A stretch of 6,408 bases of DNA from Sphingomonadaceae bacterium. GTDB lineage: Bacteria; Pseudomonadota; Alphaproteobacteria; Sphingomonadales; Sphingomonadaceae. Below are positions 1 to 5,346 of this stretch, piece by piece. A model generated the notes under the pieces. The model saw only the letters and a list, made by a program, of their open reading frames with translations, did not search any database and was not told where the DNA came from. Where the stretch lies: positions 1 through 6,408 of the forward strand of contig JAFAZM010000387.1 in assembly GCA_019239785.1 (NCBI GenBank). The letters are read 5' to 3'. The position numbers and the translations under genes were made by a program. The number at the start of each line of letters is the position of its first letter. Positions within the stretch are counted from its first letter, which is position 1.

Positions 1-238
1 TCATCGCGGCGTAGTTTGCCCGCATCTCCGCCGGCGACGAGACGCCGCCCGGCCGCGCATCGATCACCAGCGCCTCAGGCGCGAAAGCGTCGGCGACCGC
101 GGCGCCGTCACCGCGCGCCTTCGCGTCGGCGATGGCCGCATAGACCCGGTTGATCGCCTGGTCCTCCGGATGCGCCGCCGCGGGCGCGGTCGCGGAGATC
201 GCGATGGCGACCGCCGATCCAATCATCGTCATTCTCAT
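1..238 (-). CDS. Exported SnoaL/DUF4440-like (NTF2-fold) protein, N-terminal part, cut by window edge
   Basis: Only the first 79 codons are present; the gene runs off the left edge. Residues 1-22 look like a Sec signal peptide: a short start with one Arg, a hydrophobic Ala/Ile/Val stretch, and an A-A-A motif before His23. The mature part begins with a helix (about 26-45, DQAINRVYAAIADAKARGD) followed by AVADAFAPEALVIDARPGG. This is the usual opening of SnoaL-like/DUF4440 proteins: a helix with a GD turn, then a strand carrying a D/R-rich segment. These small alpha+beta barrels are a diverse family (ketosteroid isomerase-like enzymes and many proteins without known activity), so no reaction can be assigned. 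The start at 238 is chosen because an AGGAG Shine-Dalgarno lies 6 bases upstream; the Met codons at residues 3 and 5 are less well placed. The gene is divergent from dnaB. The family call rests on a short fragment and is moderate. Confidence 0.6.
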   Translation of the reverse strand, partial: MRMTMIGSAVAIAISATAPAAAHPEDQAINRVYAAIADAKARGDGAAVADAFAPEALVIDARPGGVSSPAEMRANYAAM

Positions 239-244
239 TCTGAA

Positions 245-249
245 CTCCT
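245..249 (-). promoter_or_regulatory. Ribosome binding site of the DUF4440-like gene
   Basis: On the minus strand this reads AGGAG, followed by a 6-base spacer and then the ATG at 238-236. It decides the start among three closely spaced in-frame ATG codons (residues 1, 3 and 5). Confidence 0.7.
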
Positions 250-360
250 CTTACCGGCCCGCTCCCTGGCGCGCCGCTGCTGCCCGCTTTCCGCCGGGGC
301 GCCAGCTTCGTTTCGACAAAACCGGTCGGCGGCTCGATCAAGGCTGGCCATCCGCCCGAT

Positions 361-453
361 CGTCATGCTGAATTCGATTCAGCATTCATGAACGCCGGTC
401 TCGGATGCCGGCATTCCTCCGTGTTCATAGACCCTGACTTCGTCAGAATGACG
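361..453. repeat. Nested palindromic intergenic repeat (REP-like)
   Basis: The ends are inverted: CGTCATGCTGA at 361-371 matches the reverse complement of TCAGAATGACG at 443-453 in 10 of 11 positions. Inside are two local hairpins: a perfect 9-base stem (ATGCTGAAT at 365-373 with ATTCAGCAT at 377-385, loop TCG) and a 5-base stem (CTGAC 434-438 with GTCAG 442-446, loop TTC). A third pair, ATGAAC 388-393 with GTTCAT 423-428, is nested between them. The whole element can therefore fold as one long arm or as two small hairpins. Elements beginning GTCATGCTGAA are, from memory, dispersed in sphingomonad intergenic DNA; copy number in this genome cannot be seen here. Confidence 0.7.
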
Positions 454-475
454 CCGAGGAAAGGACCGGCCGAGC

Positions 476-484
476 CTATCCACA
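476..484 (+). promoter_or_regulatory. Possible DnaA box upstream of dnaB
   Basis: CTATCCACA matches the DnaA box consensus TTATCCACA at 8 of 9 positions, the first base differing. It lies 56 bases before the dnaB ATG, in the region where a dnaB promoter should be. A weaker partial match (TTCCACA, 489-495) follows 12 bases later in the same orientation. DnaA acts as a transcription factor as well as an initiator in alphaproteobacteria such as Caulobacter, so autoregulation of a replication gene is plausible, but a single near-match can arise by chance. Confidence 0.35.
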
Positions 485-540
485 TCAGTTCCACAGGGTT
501 GTTGGCTTGAGCCCGGCGCGGGATGGTTTAGAGAATCGTC

Positions 541-2055
541 ATGGCCCTTCTCCAACCCGTCAACGACATCGCGCCGAGCACCGGCGCCCAATCCCTGCCG
601 CACAACGTCGAAGCCGAGGCAGCCCTGCTCGGCGCCCTGCTGATCGACAACCGCCTCGCCGAGGACATCCAGCTGAAGCTGCGGCCCGAGCATTTCTTCG
701 AGCCGCTGCACGGCCGCATCTACGAGCAGATATTGCGCCTGCTCGACAAGAACATGATCGCCAATCCGGTCACCCTTCGCCCCCTGTTCGAGGCGGACGA
801 GGAGATGAAGGAGCTTGGCGGCCCCTCCTATCTCGCCCAGCTCACCGGCTCGAGCGCGGCGATCATCGGCGCCCGCGACTTCGCCGAGCAGATCTACGAC
901 CTCGCTTTGCTCAGGGCGCTGGTCGGGGTCGGCCGCGAGATGGTCGAGCGCGCTCTGGACACCAGCGAGGAGGTCGAGCCCAAGGCGCAGATCGAGGAGG
1001 CCGAGACCGCGCTCTACCGGGTCGCCGAGGAAGGCGGCGGCGAAAGCTCGGTGAAGAGCTTCGCCCAGGCCGCCACCCTTGCGGTGAAGATGGCCGAGAA
1101 GGCGCTGAACGCCGGCGGCGGCCTTTCCGGCATCACCACCGGGCTCGAATCGCTGAACGCGAAGACCGGCGGCCTCCACCATTCGGACCTGATCATCCTC
1201 GCCGGCCGCCCGGGCATGGGCAAATCCTCGCTCGCCACCAATATCGGCTTCGCCTCGGCGGCCCGCTACATGCAGGACATGGAGGACGGGATCGCGCCGG
1301 AGCGCTCGGCCGGCGCCCCGGTCGCCTTCTTCAGCCTGGAAATGTCCGCGGACCAGCTCGCCACCCGCATGCTCGCCGAACAGTCGCGGATCAGCTCCGA
1401 AGTGCTGCGCATGGGCAAGATCAGCCAGGAGGAGTTCCGCAATCTCGCCCGCGCCTCGGCCACCTTCCAGAGCCTGCCTTTCTATATCGACGACACGCCG
1501 GGCCTCACCATCGCCGCGCTCCGCACCCGCGCCCGCCGCCTGAAGAGGCAGAGGGGGATCGGCCTGCTCATCGTCGACTATCTCCAGCTGCTCCAGGGCG
1601 GCGGTCGGTCGAGCAACGACAATCGCGTCCAGGAGATTTCGGAGATTTCGCGCGGCCTGAAGACGCTCGCCAAGGAGCTGAACGTGCCGGTGGTCGCGCT
1701 CTCCCAGCTCAGCCGCGCGGTCGAGCAGCGCGAGAACAAGCGGCCGCAGCTCGCGGATTTGCGCGAATCCGGCTCGATCGAGCAGGATGCCGACATCGTC
1801 ATGTTCATTTATCGCGAGGAATATTATCTCGCCTTCCAGAAGCCGACCGAGGCGACCGAGGGCGACGACGCCAAGGACGTGCTCGCCTTCCAGAAGTGGC
1901 AGGAGGAGATGGCCAAGAAATACGGCCTTGCCGAACTGATCATCGCCAAGCAGCGTCACGGCTCGACCGGCACGATCGACCTCCATTTCGAGAGCCGCTT
2001 CACCCGCTTCTCCGACCGCGCCACCGACAACCGCCTCCCCGAGATGCGGGGGTGA
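541..2055 (+). CDS. dnaB: Replicative DNA helicase DnaB
   Basis: Hexameric 5'-3' helicase that unwinds DNA at the replication fork using ATP, loaded at the origin and working with DnaG primase. The 504-residue product has the DnaB N-terminal domain (about residues 18-120, LPHNVEAEAALLGALLIDN onward), a linker (about 150-195) and a RecA-type ATPase domain (about 195-500). Visible motifs: Walker A GRPGMGKS at 222-229 with K228; FFSLEMS shortly after; Walker B LLIVDYLQLL at 342-351 with D346; ALSQLSR at 386-392; LRESGSIEQDAD at 407-418; and KQRHGSTG at 470-477, the segment holding the arginine finger. It is longer than the Escherichia coli protein because of extra residues after Walker A (about 244-260) and near the C terminus (about 430-460). 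There is no intein. An in-frame TAG at 529-531 closes the frame upstream, so ATG 541 is the only standard start; only a weak purine run (AGAGA, 530-534) serves as ribosome binding site. Confidence 0.97.
   Translation: MALLQPVNDIAPSTGAQSLPHNVEAEAALLGALLIDNRLAEDIQLKLRPEHFFEPLHGRIYEQILRLLDKNMIANPVTLRPLFEADEEMKELGGPSYLAQLTGSSAAIIGARDFAEQIYDLALLRALVGVGREMVERALDTSEEVEPKAQIEEAETALYRVAEEGGGESSVKSFAQAATLAVKMAEKALNAGGGLSGITTGLESLNAKTGGLHHSDLIILAGRPGMGKSSLATNIGFASAARYMQDMEDGIAPERSAGAPVAFFSLEMSADQLATRMLAEQSRISSEVLRMGKISQEEFRNLARASATFQSLPFYIDDTPGLTIAALRTRARRLKRQRGIGLLIVDYLQLLQGGGRSSNDNRVQEISEISRGLKTLAKELNVPVVALSQLSRAVEQRENKRPQLADLRESGSIEQDADIVMFIYREEYYLAFQKPTEATEGDDAKDVLAFQKWQEEMAKKYGLAELIIAKQRHGSTGTIDLHFESRFTRFSDRATDNRLPEMRG
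1828..1896 (+). repeat. Exact 15-base direct repeat inside dnaB
   Basis: CTCGCCTTCCAGAAG occurs at 1828-1842 and again at 1882-1896, a separation of 54 bases (18 codons), in the dnaB reading frame. Both copies encode LAFQK (residues 430-434 and 448-452). The two copies lie in a segment that has no counterpart in the shorter E. coli DnaB, between the IEQDAD motif and the arginine-finger motif. Flanking bases differ, so the identity is exactly 15 bases. Confidence 0.85.
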
Positions 2056-2064
2056 GCCCGTGTT

Positions 2065-2093
2065 CCTCCCCATCCGCTTCGCGGACAGGGAGG
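2065..2093. terminator. Strong hairpin downstream of dnaB; terminator-like, possibly a dispersed repeat
   Basis: Ten bases after the dnaB stop, CCTCCC (2065-2070) pairs with GGGAGG (2088-2093), then a symmetric CA/CA internal mismatch, then TCCGC (2073-2077) pairs with GCGGA (2081-2085) around a TTC loop. No T tract follows, so it is not a classical intrinsic terminator; it could stabilise the mRNA end, help termination, or be one copy of a short palindromic repeat family. Confidence 0.5.
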
Positions 2094-2137
2094 AGATCAG
2101 TCACTCTCTCCCCACCCCGTTTTCCCAGTTTCGATCA

Positions 2138-2166
2138 TTGTCGCCGCCCGGCCTGCTCTCTAGCGT
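2138..2166 (+). promoter_or_regulatory. Weak candidate promoter of the S9A peptidase gene
   Basis: TTGTCG (2138-2143) and TAGCGT (2161-2166) are separated by 17 bases and lie 28 bases or fewer from the start codon. Agreement with the sigma-70 consensus is only 4/6 and 3/6, so this is a suggestion. A promoter in this gap would fit with the hairpin at 2065-2093 separating dnaB from the peptidase gene. Confidence 0.25.
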
Positions 2167-2183
2167 CGCGCCCGCGATGATTC

Positions 2184-2188
2184 GGAGG
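2184..2188 (+). promoter_or_regulatory. Ribosome binding site of the S9A peptidase gene
   Basis: GGAGG (in a GGAGGGG run) is followed by 5 bases and the ATG at 2194. It supports that start, which is also the one that gives an N-terminal signal peptide. Confidence 0.75.
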
Positions 2189-2193
2189 GGCAG

Positions 2194-4329
2194 ATGGGTG
2201 CGCGACGCTTTCTTTTGGCGGGGTTGCTTGCGGTGACCGGGGCGGCGGGTTCGGGCCAGGCGCCCCAGGCGACGGCGCCTTCCGCGGCCGCGGCGCCGGC
2301 CGACGATCCCTTCGCCTGGCTGGAGGAGATCAGGGGCGAGCGCGCGCTGGCCTGGGCGCGCAACGAGAATGCGCGCACGCTGGGCGAGCTGCAGGCCGAT
2401 CCGCGCTACCAGGCCAATTACGACCGCGCGCTGCAGATCCTGCAGGCGCGCGACCGCATCCCCGCCGTCTCGATGCGCCCGGACGGCCTCTACAATTTCT
2501 GGCAGGATGCCGAGCACGTCCAGGGCATCCTCCGCCGCACGACCCTCGAAAGCTACCGCACCGACGATCCGCAATGGGAGACGGTGCTCGACGTCGACGC
2601 GCTCTCCCGCGCCGAGGGCAAGACCTGGGTCTATCAGGGCATGCAATGCCTGCCGCCCGAGGAGCGCTACTGCCTGGTCAGCCTCTCCGACGGCGGCCGC
2701 GACGCCAATGTCGTGCGCGAGTTCGATCTGCGCGAGCGCCGCTTCGTCAACGGCGGCTTCAGCCTGCCCGAAGGCAAGCAGGGCGTGACCTGGGAGGATG
2801 CGGACACGATCCTGGTCGAGCGCGAATGGGGGCCGGGGACGATGACCCAGTCCGGCTATCCGTTCGTGGTGAAAAGGCTGCATCGCGGCCAGAGCCTCGA
2901 CCAGGCGGTCGAGGTGTTCCGCGGCACGCCGGACGATGTCGGCACCAGCGGTTTCGTGCTGCGCGACAGCGACGGCCGCGCCCACGGCACCGGCGCGGTG
3001 CGCAACCTCGACATCTTCCACCGGCAATGGGTCTTCTTCCGACCGGGCGGCAATGTCGTCCTGAACCTGCCGGGCCGCGCCTCGCTCGCCGGGATCGTCG
3101 ACGGCCGCCTGCTGGTGACGCTCGACGAGGCTTGGGACGCGGCGCCGGGCCTCCACTTCGCGACCGATTCGGTGATCTCCTACGATCTCGCCTTATGGGA
3201 GCGCGATCCCAATGCGGCGCGGCCGAGCCTGGTCTGGGCGCCCGGTCCGCGCCAGACGCTGAGCGGCGTCGGCACCACCCACTCCAAGCTCATCGTCGAC
3301 ATCCTCGACAATGTCCGCGGCCGCGCCTTCGCGATGGAACATGCGAACGGCGCCTGGCGCACGACCGAGATCGCGCTGCCCCGCAACGCGACGATCGGCC
3401 TGTCCGCCGCTTCCGACCGCACCGAGCAGGCGATGTTCAGCGTCACCGATTATCTGACGCCCAATTCGCTTTATTATTGGGATGGCGCCACCGGCCAGCT
3501 GGAGCGGATCAAGACGACGCCGGCCCGGTTCGATGCCTCCCACCATGTCGTCGAGCAGTTGGAGGCGGTGTCGCGCGACGGCACCCGCATTCCCTATTTC
3601 CTGATCCGCCCGCGCGACATGCGCCGCGACGGCTCTACGCCGACCTTGCTCTACGGCTATGGCGGCTTCCAGGTCAGCCAGGTCCCGGCTTATTCGGGAA
3701 CGATGGGCCGGCTCTGGCTGGAGCAGGGCAATGCCTATGTCGTCGCGAACCTGCGCGGCGGCGGCGAGTTCGGGCCCGACTGGCACCAGACCGCCCAGCT
3801 CGCGCACAAGCAGCGCACCTGGGACGATTATCAGGCGGTTGCAGAGGATCTGGTCCGGCGGCACATCACCTCGCCGCGGCGGCTCGGCGCGGTCGGCGGC
3901 AGCCAGGGCGGCCTGCTCGTCGGCACCGCGATCACGCAGCGGCCGGACCTGTTCCACGCCGCGATCATCCAGGTGCCACTGTTCGACATGCTTCGCTATC
4001 ATCTGATCGGGGCCGGCGCCTCGTGGATCGGCGAATATGGCGACCCGCGCATCCCCGCGCAGCGCGCCTGGATCGCGCCCTATTCGCCCTACCAGCACCT
4101 GACCGCCGGCCGGACCTATCCGATGCCGTTCATCGAGACTTCGACCGCCGACGACCGGGTCTCGCCCGCCCACGGCCGCAAGGCCGCCGCCCGCCTCGCC
4201 CAGCTCGGCGTCCCTTATTATTATTACGAGAATATGGAGGGCGGCCACGCCGCGGCGGCGAATTTGCAGGAGACCGCACGCCGGCTTGCACTGGAATATA
4301 CCTACGCAACGCGGCGGCTGGTGGATTAG
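2194..4329 (+). CDS. Exported prolyl oligopeptidase-family serine peptidase (S9A)
   Basis: The 711-residue product has the full prolyl oligopeptidase layout. Residues 1 to about 20 form a signal peptide (Arg-Arg, then a Leu/Ala-rich core), so the enzyme probably acts in the periplasm; a Pro/Ala-rich linker follows. The S9 N-terminal segment starts at DDPFAWLEE (37-45); a beta-propeller gate occupies roughly 80-430, and the C-terminal part is the alpha/beta-hydrolase domain. Catalytic residues can be placed by comparison with the porcine enzyme: S570 in GGSQGG, D653 in ADDRV and H685 in EGGHA. Y489 in YGYGGF fits the oxyanion-hole tyrosine, W611 in SWIGEYG the proline-stacking tryptophan, and R655 the substrate carboxylate-binding arginine. 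All are present, so an active enzyme cutting short peptides after proline is likely. GGSQGG replaces the more common GGSNGG, and the HDDRV motif reads ADDRV, which points to a separate subgroup whose exact specificity I cannot state. It is probably transcribed alone. Confidence 0.92.
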   Translation: MGARRFLLAGLLAVTGAAGSGQAPQATAPSAAAAPADDPFAWLEEIRGERALAWARNENARTLGELQADPRYQANYDRALQILQARDRIPAVSMRPDGLYNFWQDAEHVQGILRRTTLESYRTDDPQWETVLDVDALSRAEGKTWVYQGMQCLPPEERYCLVSLSDGGRDANVVREFDLRERRFVNGGFSLPEGKQGVTWEDADTILVEREWGPGTMTQSGYPFVVKRLHRGQSLDQAVEVFRGTPDDVGTSGFVLRDSDGRAHGTGAVRNLDIFHRQWVFFRPGGNVVLNLPGRASLAGIVDGRLLVTLDEAWDAAPGLHFATDSVISYDLALWERDPNAARPSLVWAPGPRQTLSGVGTTHSKLIVDILDNVRGRAFAMEHANGAWRTTEIALPRNATIGLSAASDRTEQAMFSVTDYLTPNSLYYWDGATGQLERIKTTPARFDASHHVVEQLEAVSRDGTRIPYFLIRPRDMRRDGSTPTLLYGYGGFQVSQVPAYSGTMGRLWLEQGNAYVVANLRGGGEFGPDWHQTAQLAHKQRTWDDYQAVAEDLVRRHITSPRRLGAVGGSQGGLLVGTAITQRPDLFHAAIIQVPLFDMLRYHLIGAGASWIGEYGDPRIPAQRAWIAPYSPYQHLTAGRTYPMPFIETSTADDRVSPAHGRKAAARLAQLGVPYYYYENMEGGHAAAANLQETARRLALEYTYATRRLVD

Positions 4330-4338
4330 CCCCAAATC

Positions 4339-4371
4339 CCGGCGCTCCAGATTCTGACGCCGGCAAGCGCC
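4339..4371. terminator. Alternative hairpins after the peptidase gene, terminator-like
   Basis: CCGGCG (4339-4344) can pair with CGCCGG (4358-4363), or the overlapping GGCGCT (4341-4346) can pair with AGCGCC (4366-4371); the two folds exclude each other. They begin 9 bases after the stop codon. No T tract follows, so a role in termination is only possible, and in DNA this rich in G+C 6-base stems arise easily by chance. Confidence 0.3.
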
Positions 4372-4436
4372 GCACGCACACTGGCATTCGTCGGCAAGGG
4401 CGGGCATCTGCTAGGCCCTGCATCCTGCGCAGTCGT

Positions 4437-4441
4437 GGAGG
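4437..4441 (+). promoter_or_regulatory. Ribosome binding site that fixes the start of the beta-barrel gene
   Basis: GGAGG ends 5 bases before the ATG at 4447. An in-frame GTG at 4435 would put this Shine-Dalgarno inside the coding sequence and has no site of its own, so ATG 4447 is preferred. Confidence 0.8.
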
Positions 4442-4446
4442 CCCCA

Positions 4447-5109
4447 ATGCCCGTCTTCCCCGAGGATATCTTCACCGAGCCGGTCGACGTCGATCCCGAC
4501 ACTCTGGCCAATCTCGGGCCGCTGCGGCGGCTTGCCGGCGGCTGGGAAGGGCGCTCGGGCGTGGATTTGAACCCAAAGGCCGATGGGCCGGAGCGCCGCA
4601 CCTTCATCGAGCGGATCGACTTCGAACCGATCGATCCGCAGGCCAACGGCCCGCAGCTCTTCTACGGGCTGCGCTACCATATCCACATCAACACCGAGGA
4701 AGAGGACATCACCTTTCACGACCAGGCCGGCTATTGGCTGTGGGAGCCGGCGACCGGGCTGGTGCTGCAGACCGTCGCGATCCCGCGCGGGCAGGTGGCG
4801 CTCGCCTCGGGCCATGCCGAGCCCGACGCCGACCGCTTGGTCCTGACCGCCGAGCGCGGGCAGACCGAAAACGGCATCTGCTCGACGGCCTTCCTCGAAC
4901 ATGCCTTCCGCACCGACCGCTACCGGATCGAGATCGACTTCCATCCCGACGGCTCGTGGAGCTACGTGACCGACACCACGCTCGTCGTGCGCGGCCGCGC
5001 CGAGCCCTTCGCCCATCGCGACGAGAACCGGCTGGTCAGGGTGAGCGACCCGGTCCCCAACCCGCTCGCCAGGATCGTCGCCGCGAGGACAGCCGCGGGG
5101 AAGGGGTGA
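4447..5109 (+). CDS. Heme-binding beta-barrel (FABP/nitrobindin-like, DUF1794-type) protein
   Basis: A 220-residue protein with no signal peptide or membrane segment, so cytoplasmic. After an N-terminal segment (PEDIFTEPVDVDPDTLANLG, 5-24) comes LAGGWEGRSG (29-38), which corresponds to the G-x-W-x-G opening strand of the nitrobindin/THAP4 C-terminal barrel fold. Conserved-looking blocks follow: NGPQLFYGLRYH (67-78), FHDQAGYWLWEP (90-101), IPRGQ, NGICST and DGSWSY, ending with AHRDENRLVRV (189-199) and PNPLAR. This order matches what I remember of bacterial proteins annotated as FABP family. Nitrobindins bind ferric heme through a C-terminal histidine and react with nitric oxide or peroxynitrite; H190 is the best candidate ligand here, but the protein is longer than the usual roughly 160 residues and heme binding is not shown. 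It follows the peptidase gene after 117 bases and faces astD tail to tail. A promoter is not clear; TTCGTC at 4387-4392 and CTAG at 4411-4414 are weak hints. Confidence 0.7.
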   Translation: MPVFPEDIFTEPVDVDPDTLANLGPLRRLAGGWEGRSGVDLNPKADGPERRTFIERIDFEPIDPQANGPQLFYGLRYHIHINTEEEDITFHDQAGYWLWEPATGLVLQTVAIPRGQVALASGHAEPDADRLVLTAERGQTENGICSTAFLEHAFRTDRYRIEIDFHPDGSWSYVTDTTLVVRGRAEPFAHRDENRLVRVSDPVPNPLARIVAARTAAGKG

Positions 5110-5111
5110 GG

Positions 5112-5132
5112 GGAGAAGCCTCGGCGGTCTCC
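5112..5132. terminator. Small hairpin just after the beta-barrel gene
   Basis: GGAGA (5112-5116) pairs with TCTCC (5128-5132), with a further GC/GC pairing inside around a CTCG loop. It starts 2 bases after the stop codon and lacks a T tract. Weak evidence for termination. Confidence 0.25.
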
Positions 5133-5154
5133 GCGCATCGGGAAGAAGAAGGCT

Positions 5155-5270
5155 ATTTCACGCGAAGGACGCGAAGAAGGAAATCCGCGAAGGGCGCGAA
5201 GTGGAGCAAACTTTGCCTTCCTTACCCTCCTTCGCGTCCTTCGCGCTTCTTCGTGTTCTTTGCGCGAAAT
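5155..5270. repeat. Large imperfect palindrome made of CGCGAAG units
   Basis: The left arm (5155-5201) contains four direct CGCGAAG copies starting at 5161, 5170, 5186 and 5195. The right arm (5229-5270) carries the inverse: CTTCGCG at 5230 and 5239, then the degenerate CTTCGTG at 5249 and CTTTGCG at 5258. Units within an arm are mostly 9 bases apart. The outer ends ATTTC/GAAAT pair, and the arms align along nearly their full length with a few mismatches and a gap; a 27-base centre separates them. The element lies between two convergent genes and could fold into a long hairpin on either strand. Such TTCACGCGAAG repeats are, from memory, dispersed in sphingomonad genomes. There is no sign of coding. 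Confidence 0.8.
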
Positions 5271-5316
5271 ATGCAGCGCCCATCCGAGGCGTCGACCTCG
5301 GAGAGGAAGGACGGTC

Positions 5317-5346
5317 TTGTCATCCTAGCGAAGGCCGGGATGACAA
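5317..5346. repeat. Short REP-like palindrome abutting the astD stop codon
   Basis: TTGTCATCC (5317-5325) and GGATGACAA (5338-5346) are perfect inverted repeats around a 12-base centre that itself can pair GC with GC around GAAG. The right end touches the astD TGA (5347-5349 on the minus strand) without a gap, so on the astD transcript the hairpin begins immediately after the stop. The GTCAT/ATGAC ends resemble those of the element at 361-453. It may act as a terminator or mRNA-end stabiliser as well as being a dispersed repeat. Confidence 0.75.

Larger units (their letters stand above)
239..540. other. Divergent intergenic region between the DUF4440-like gene and dnaB
   Basis: This 302-base stretch separates two divergently transcribed genes and must hold the promoters of both. 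I see a nested palindromic repeat (361-453), a DnaA-box-like nonamer (476-484) and the minus-strand ribosome binding site. I could not identify a convincing -35/-10 pair for the minus-strand gene. For dnaB the best candidates are weak: TTGGCT at 502-507 with TTTAGA at 527-532 (19-base spacer, TGG just before the -10). Short open frames on both strands here lack ribosome binding sites and family resemblance and look like high-G+C artefacts. Confidence 0.6.

Noticed and set aside
376..380. GANTC (CcrM-type) methylation sites, here and at 2179-2183 just before the peptidase ribosome binding site
   Set aside because: A five-base motif occurs too often by chance for two sites to suggest cell-cycle control by methylation.
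541..2055. Possible intein in dnaB, a common intein host
   Set aside because: The Walker A to Walker B region is continuous, total length is 504 residues, and no intein splice or endonuclease motifs are visible; the extra residues are short loops.
379..2073. Open frame of 564 codons on the minus strand opposite dnaB
   Set aside because: It is fully antisense to an unmistakable dnaB, is rich in Arg, Gly, Ala and Leu as expected from reversed high-G+C codons, and shows no domain I recognise. It is a codon-bias shadow.
3193..4407. Open frame of 404 codons on the minus strand opposite the peptidase gene
   Set aside because: It is antisense to the catalytic domain of a complete S9A enzyme, with no family resemblance and no ribosome binding site.
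4435..4446. GTG at 4435 as the start of the beta-barrel gene
   Set aside because: The GGAGG ribosome binding site for ATG 4447 lies inside this extension, and no site precedes the GTG.
5161..5264. Regularly spaced CGCGAAG units as a possible CRISPR array
   Set aside because: Units are only 7 bases with about 2-base gaps and are inverted between the arms; CRISPR repeats are longer, direct and separated by unique spacers of about 30 bases. No cas genes are present.
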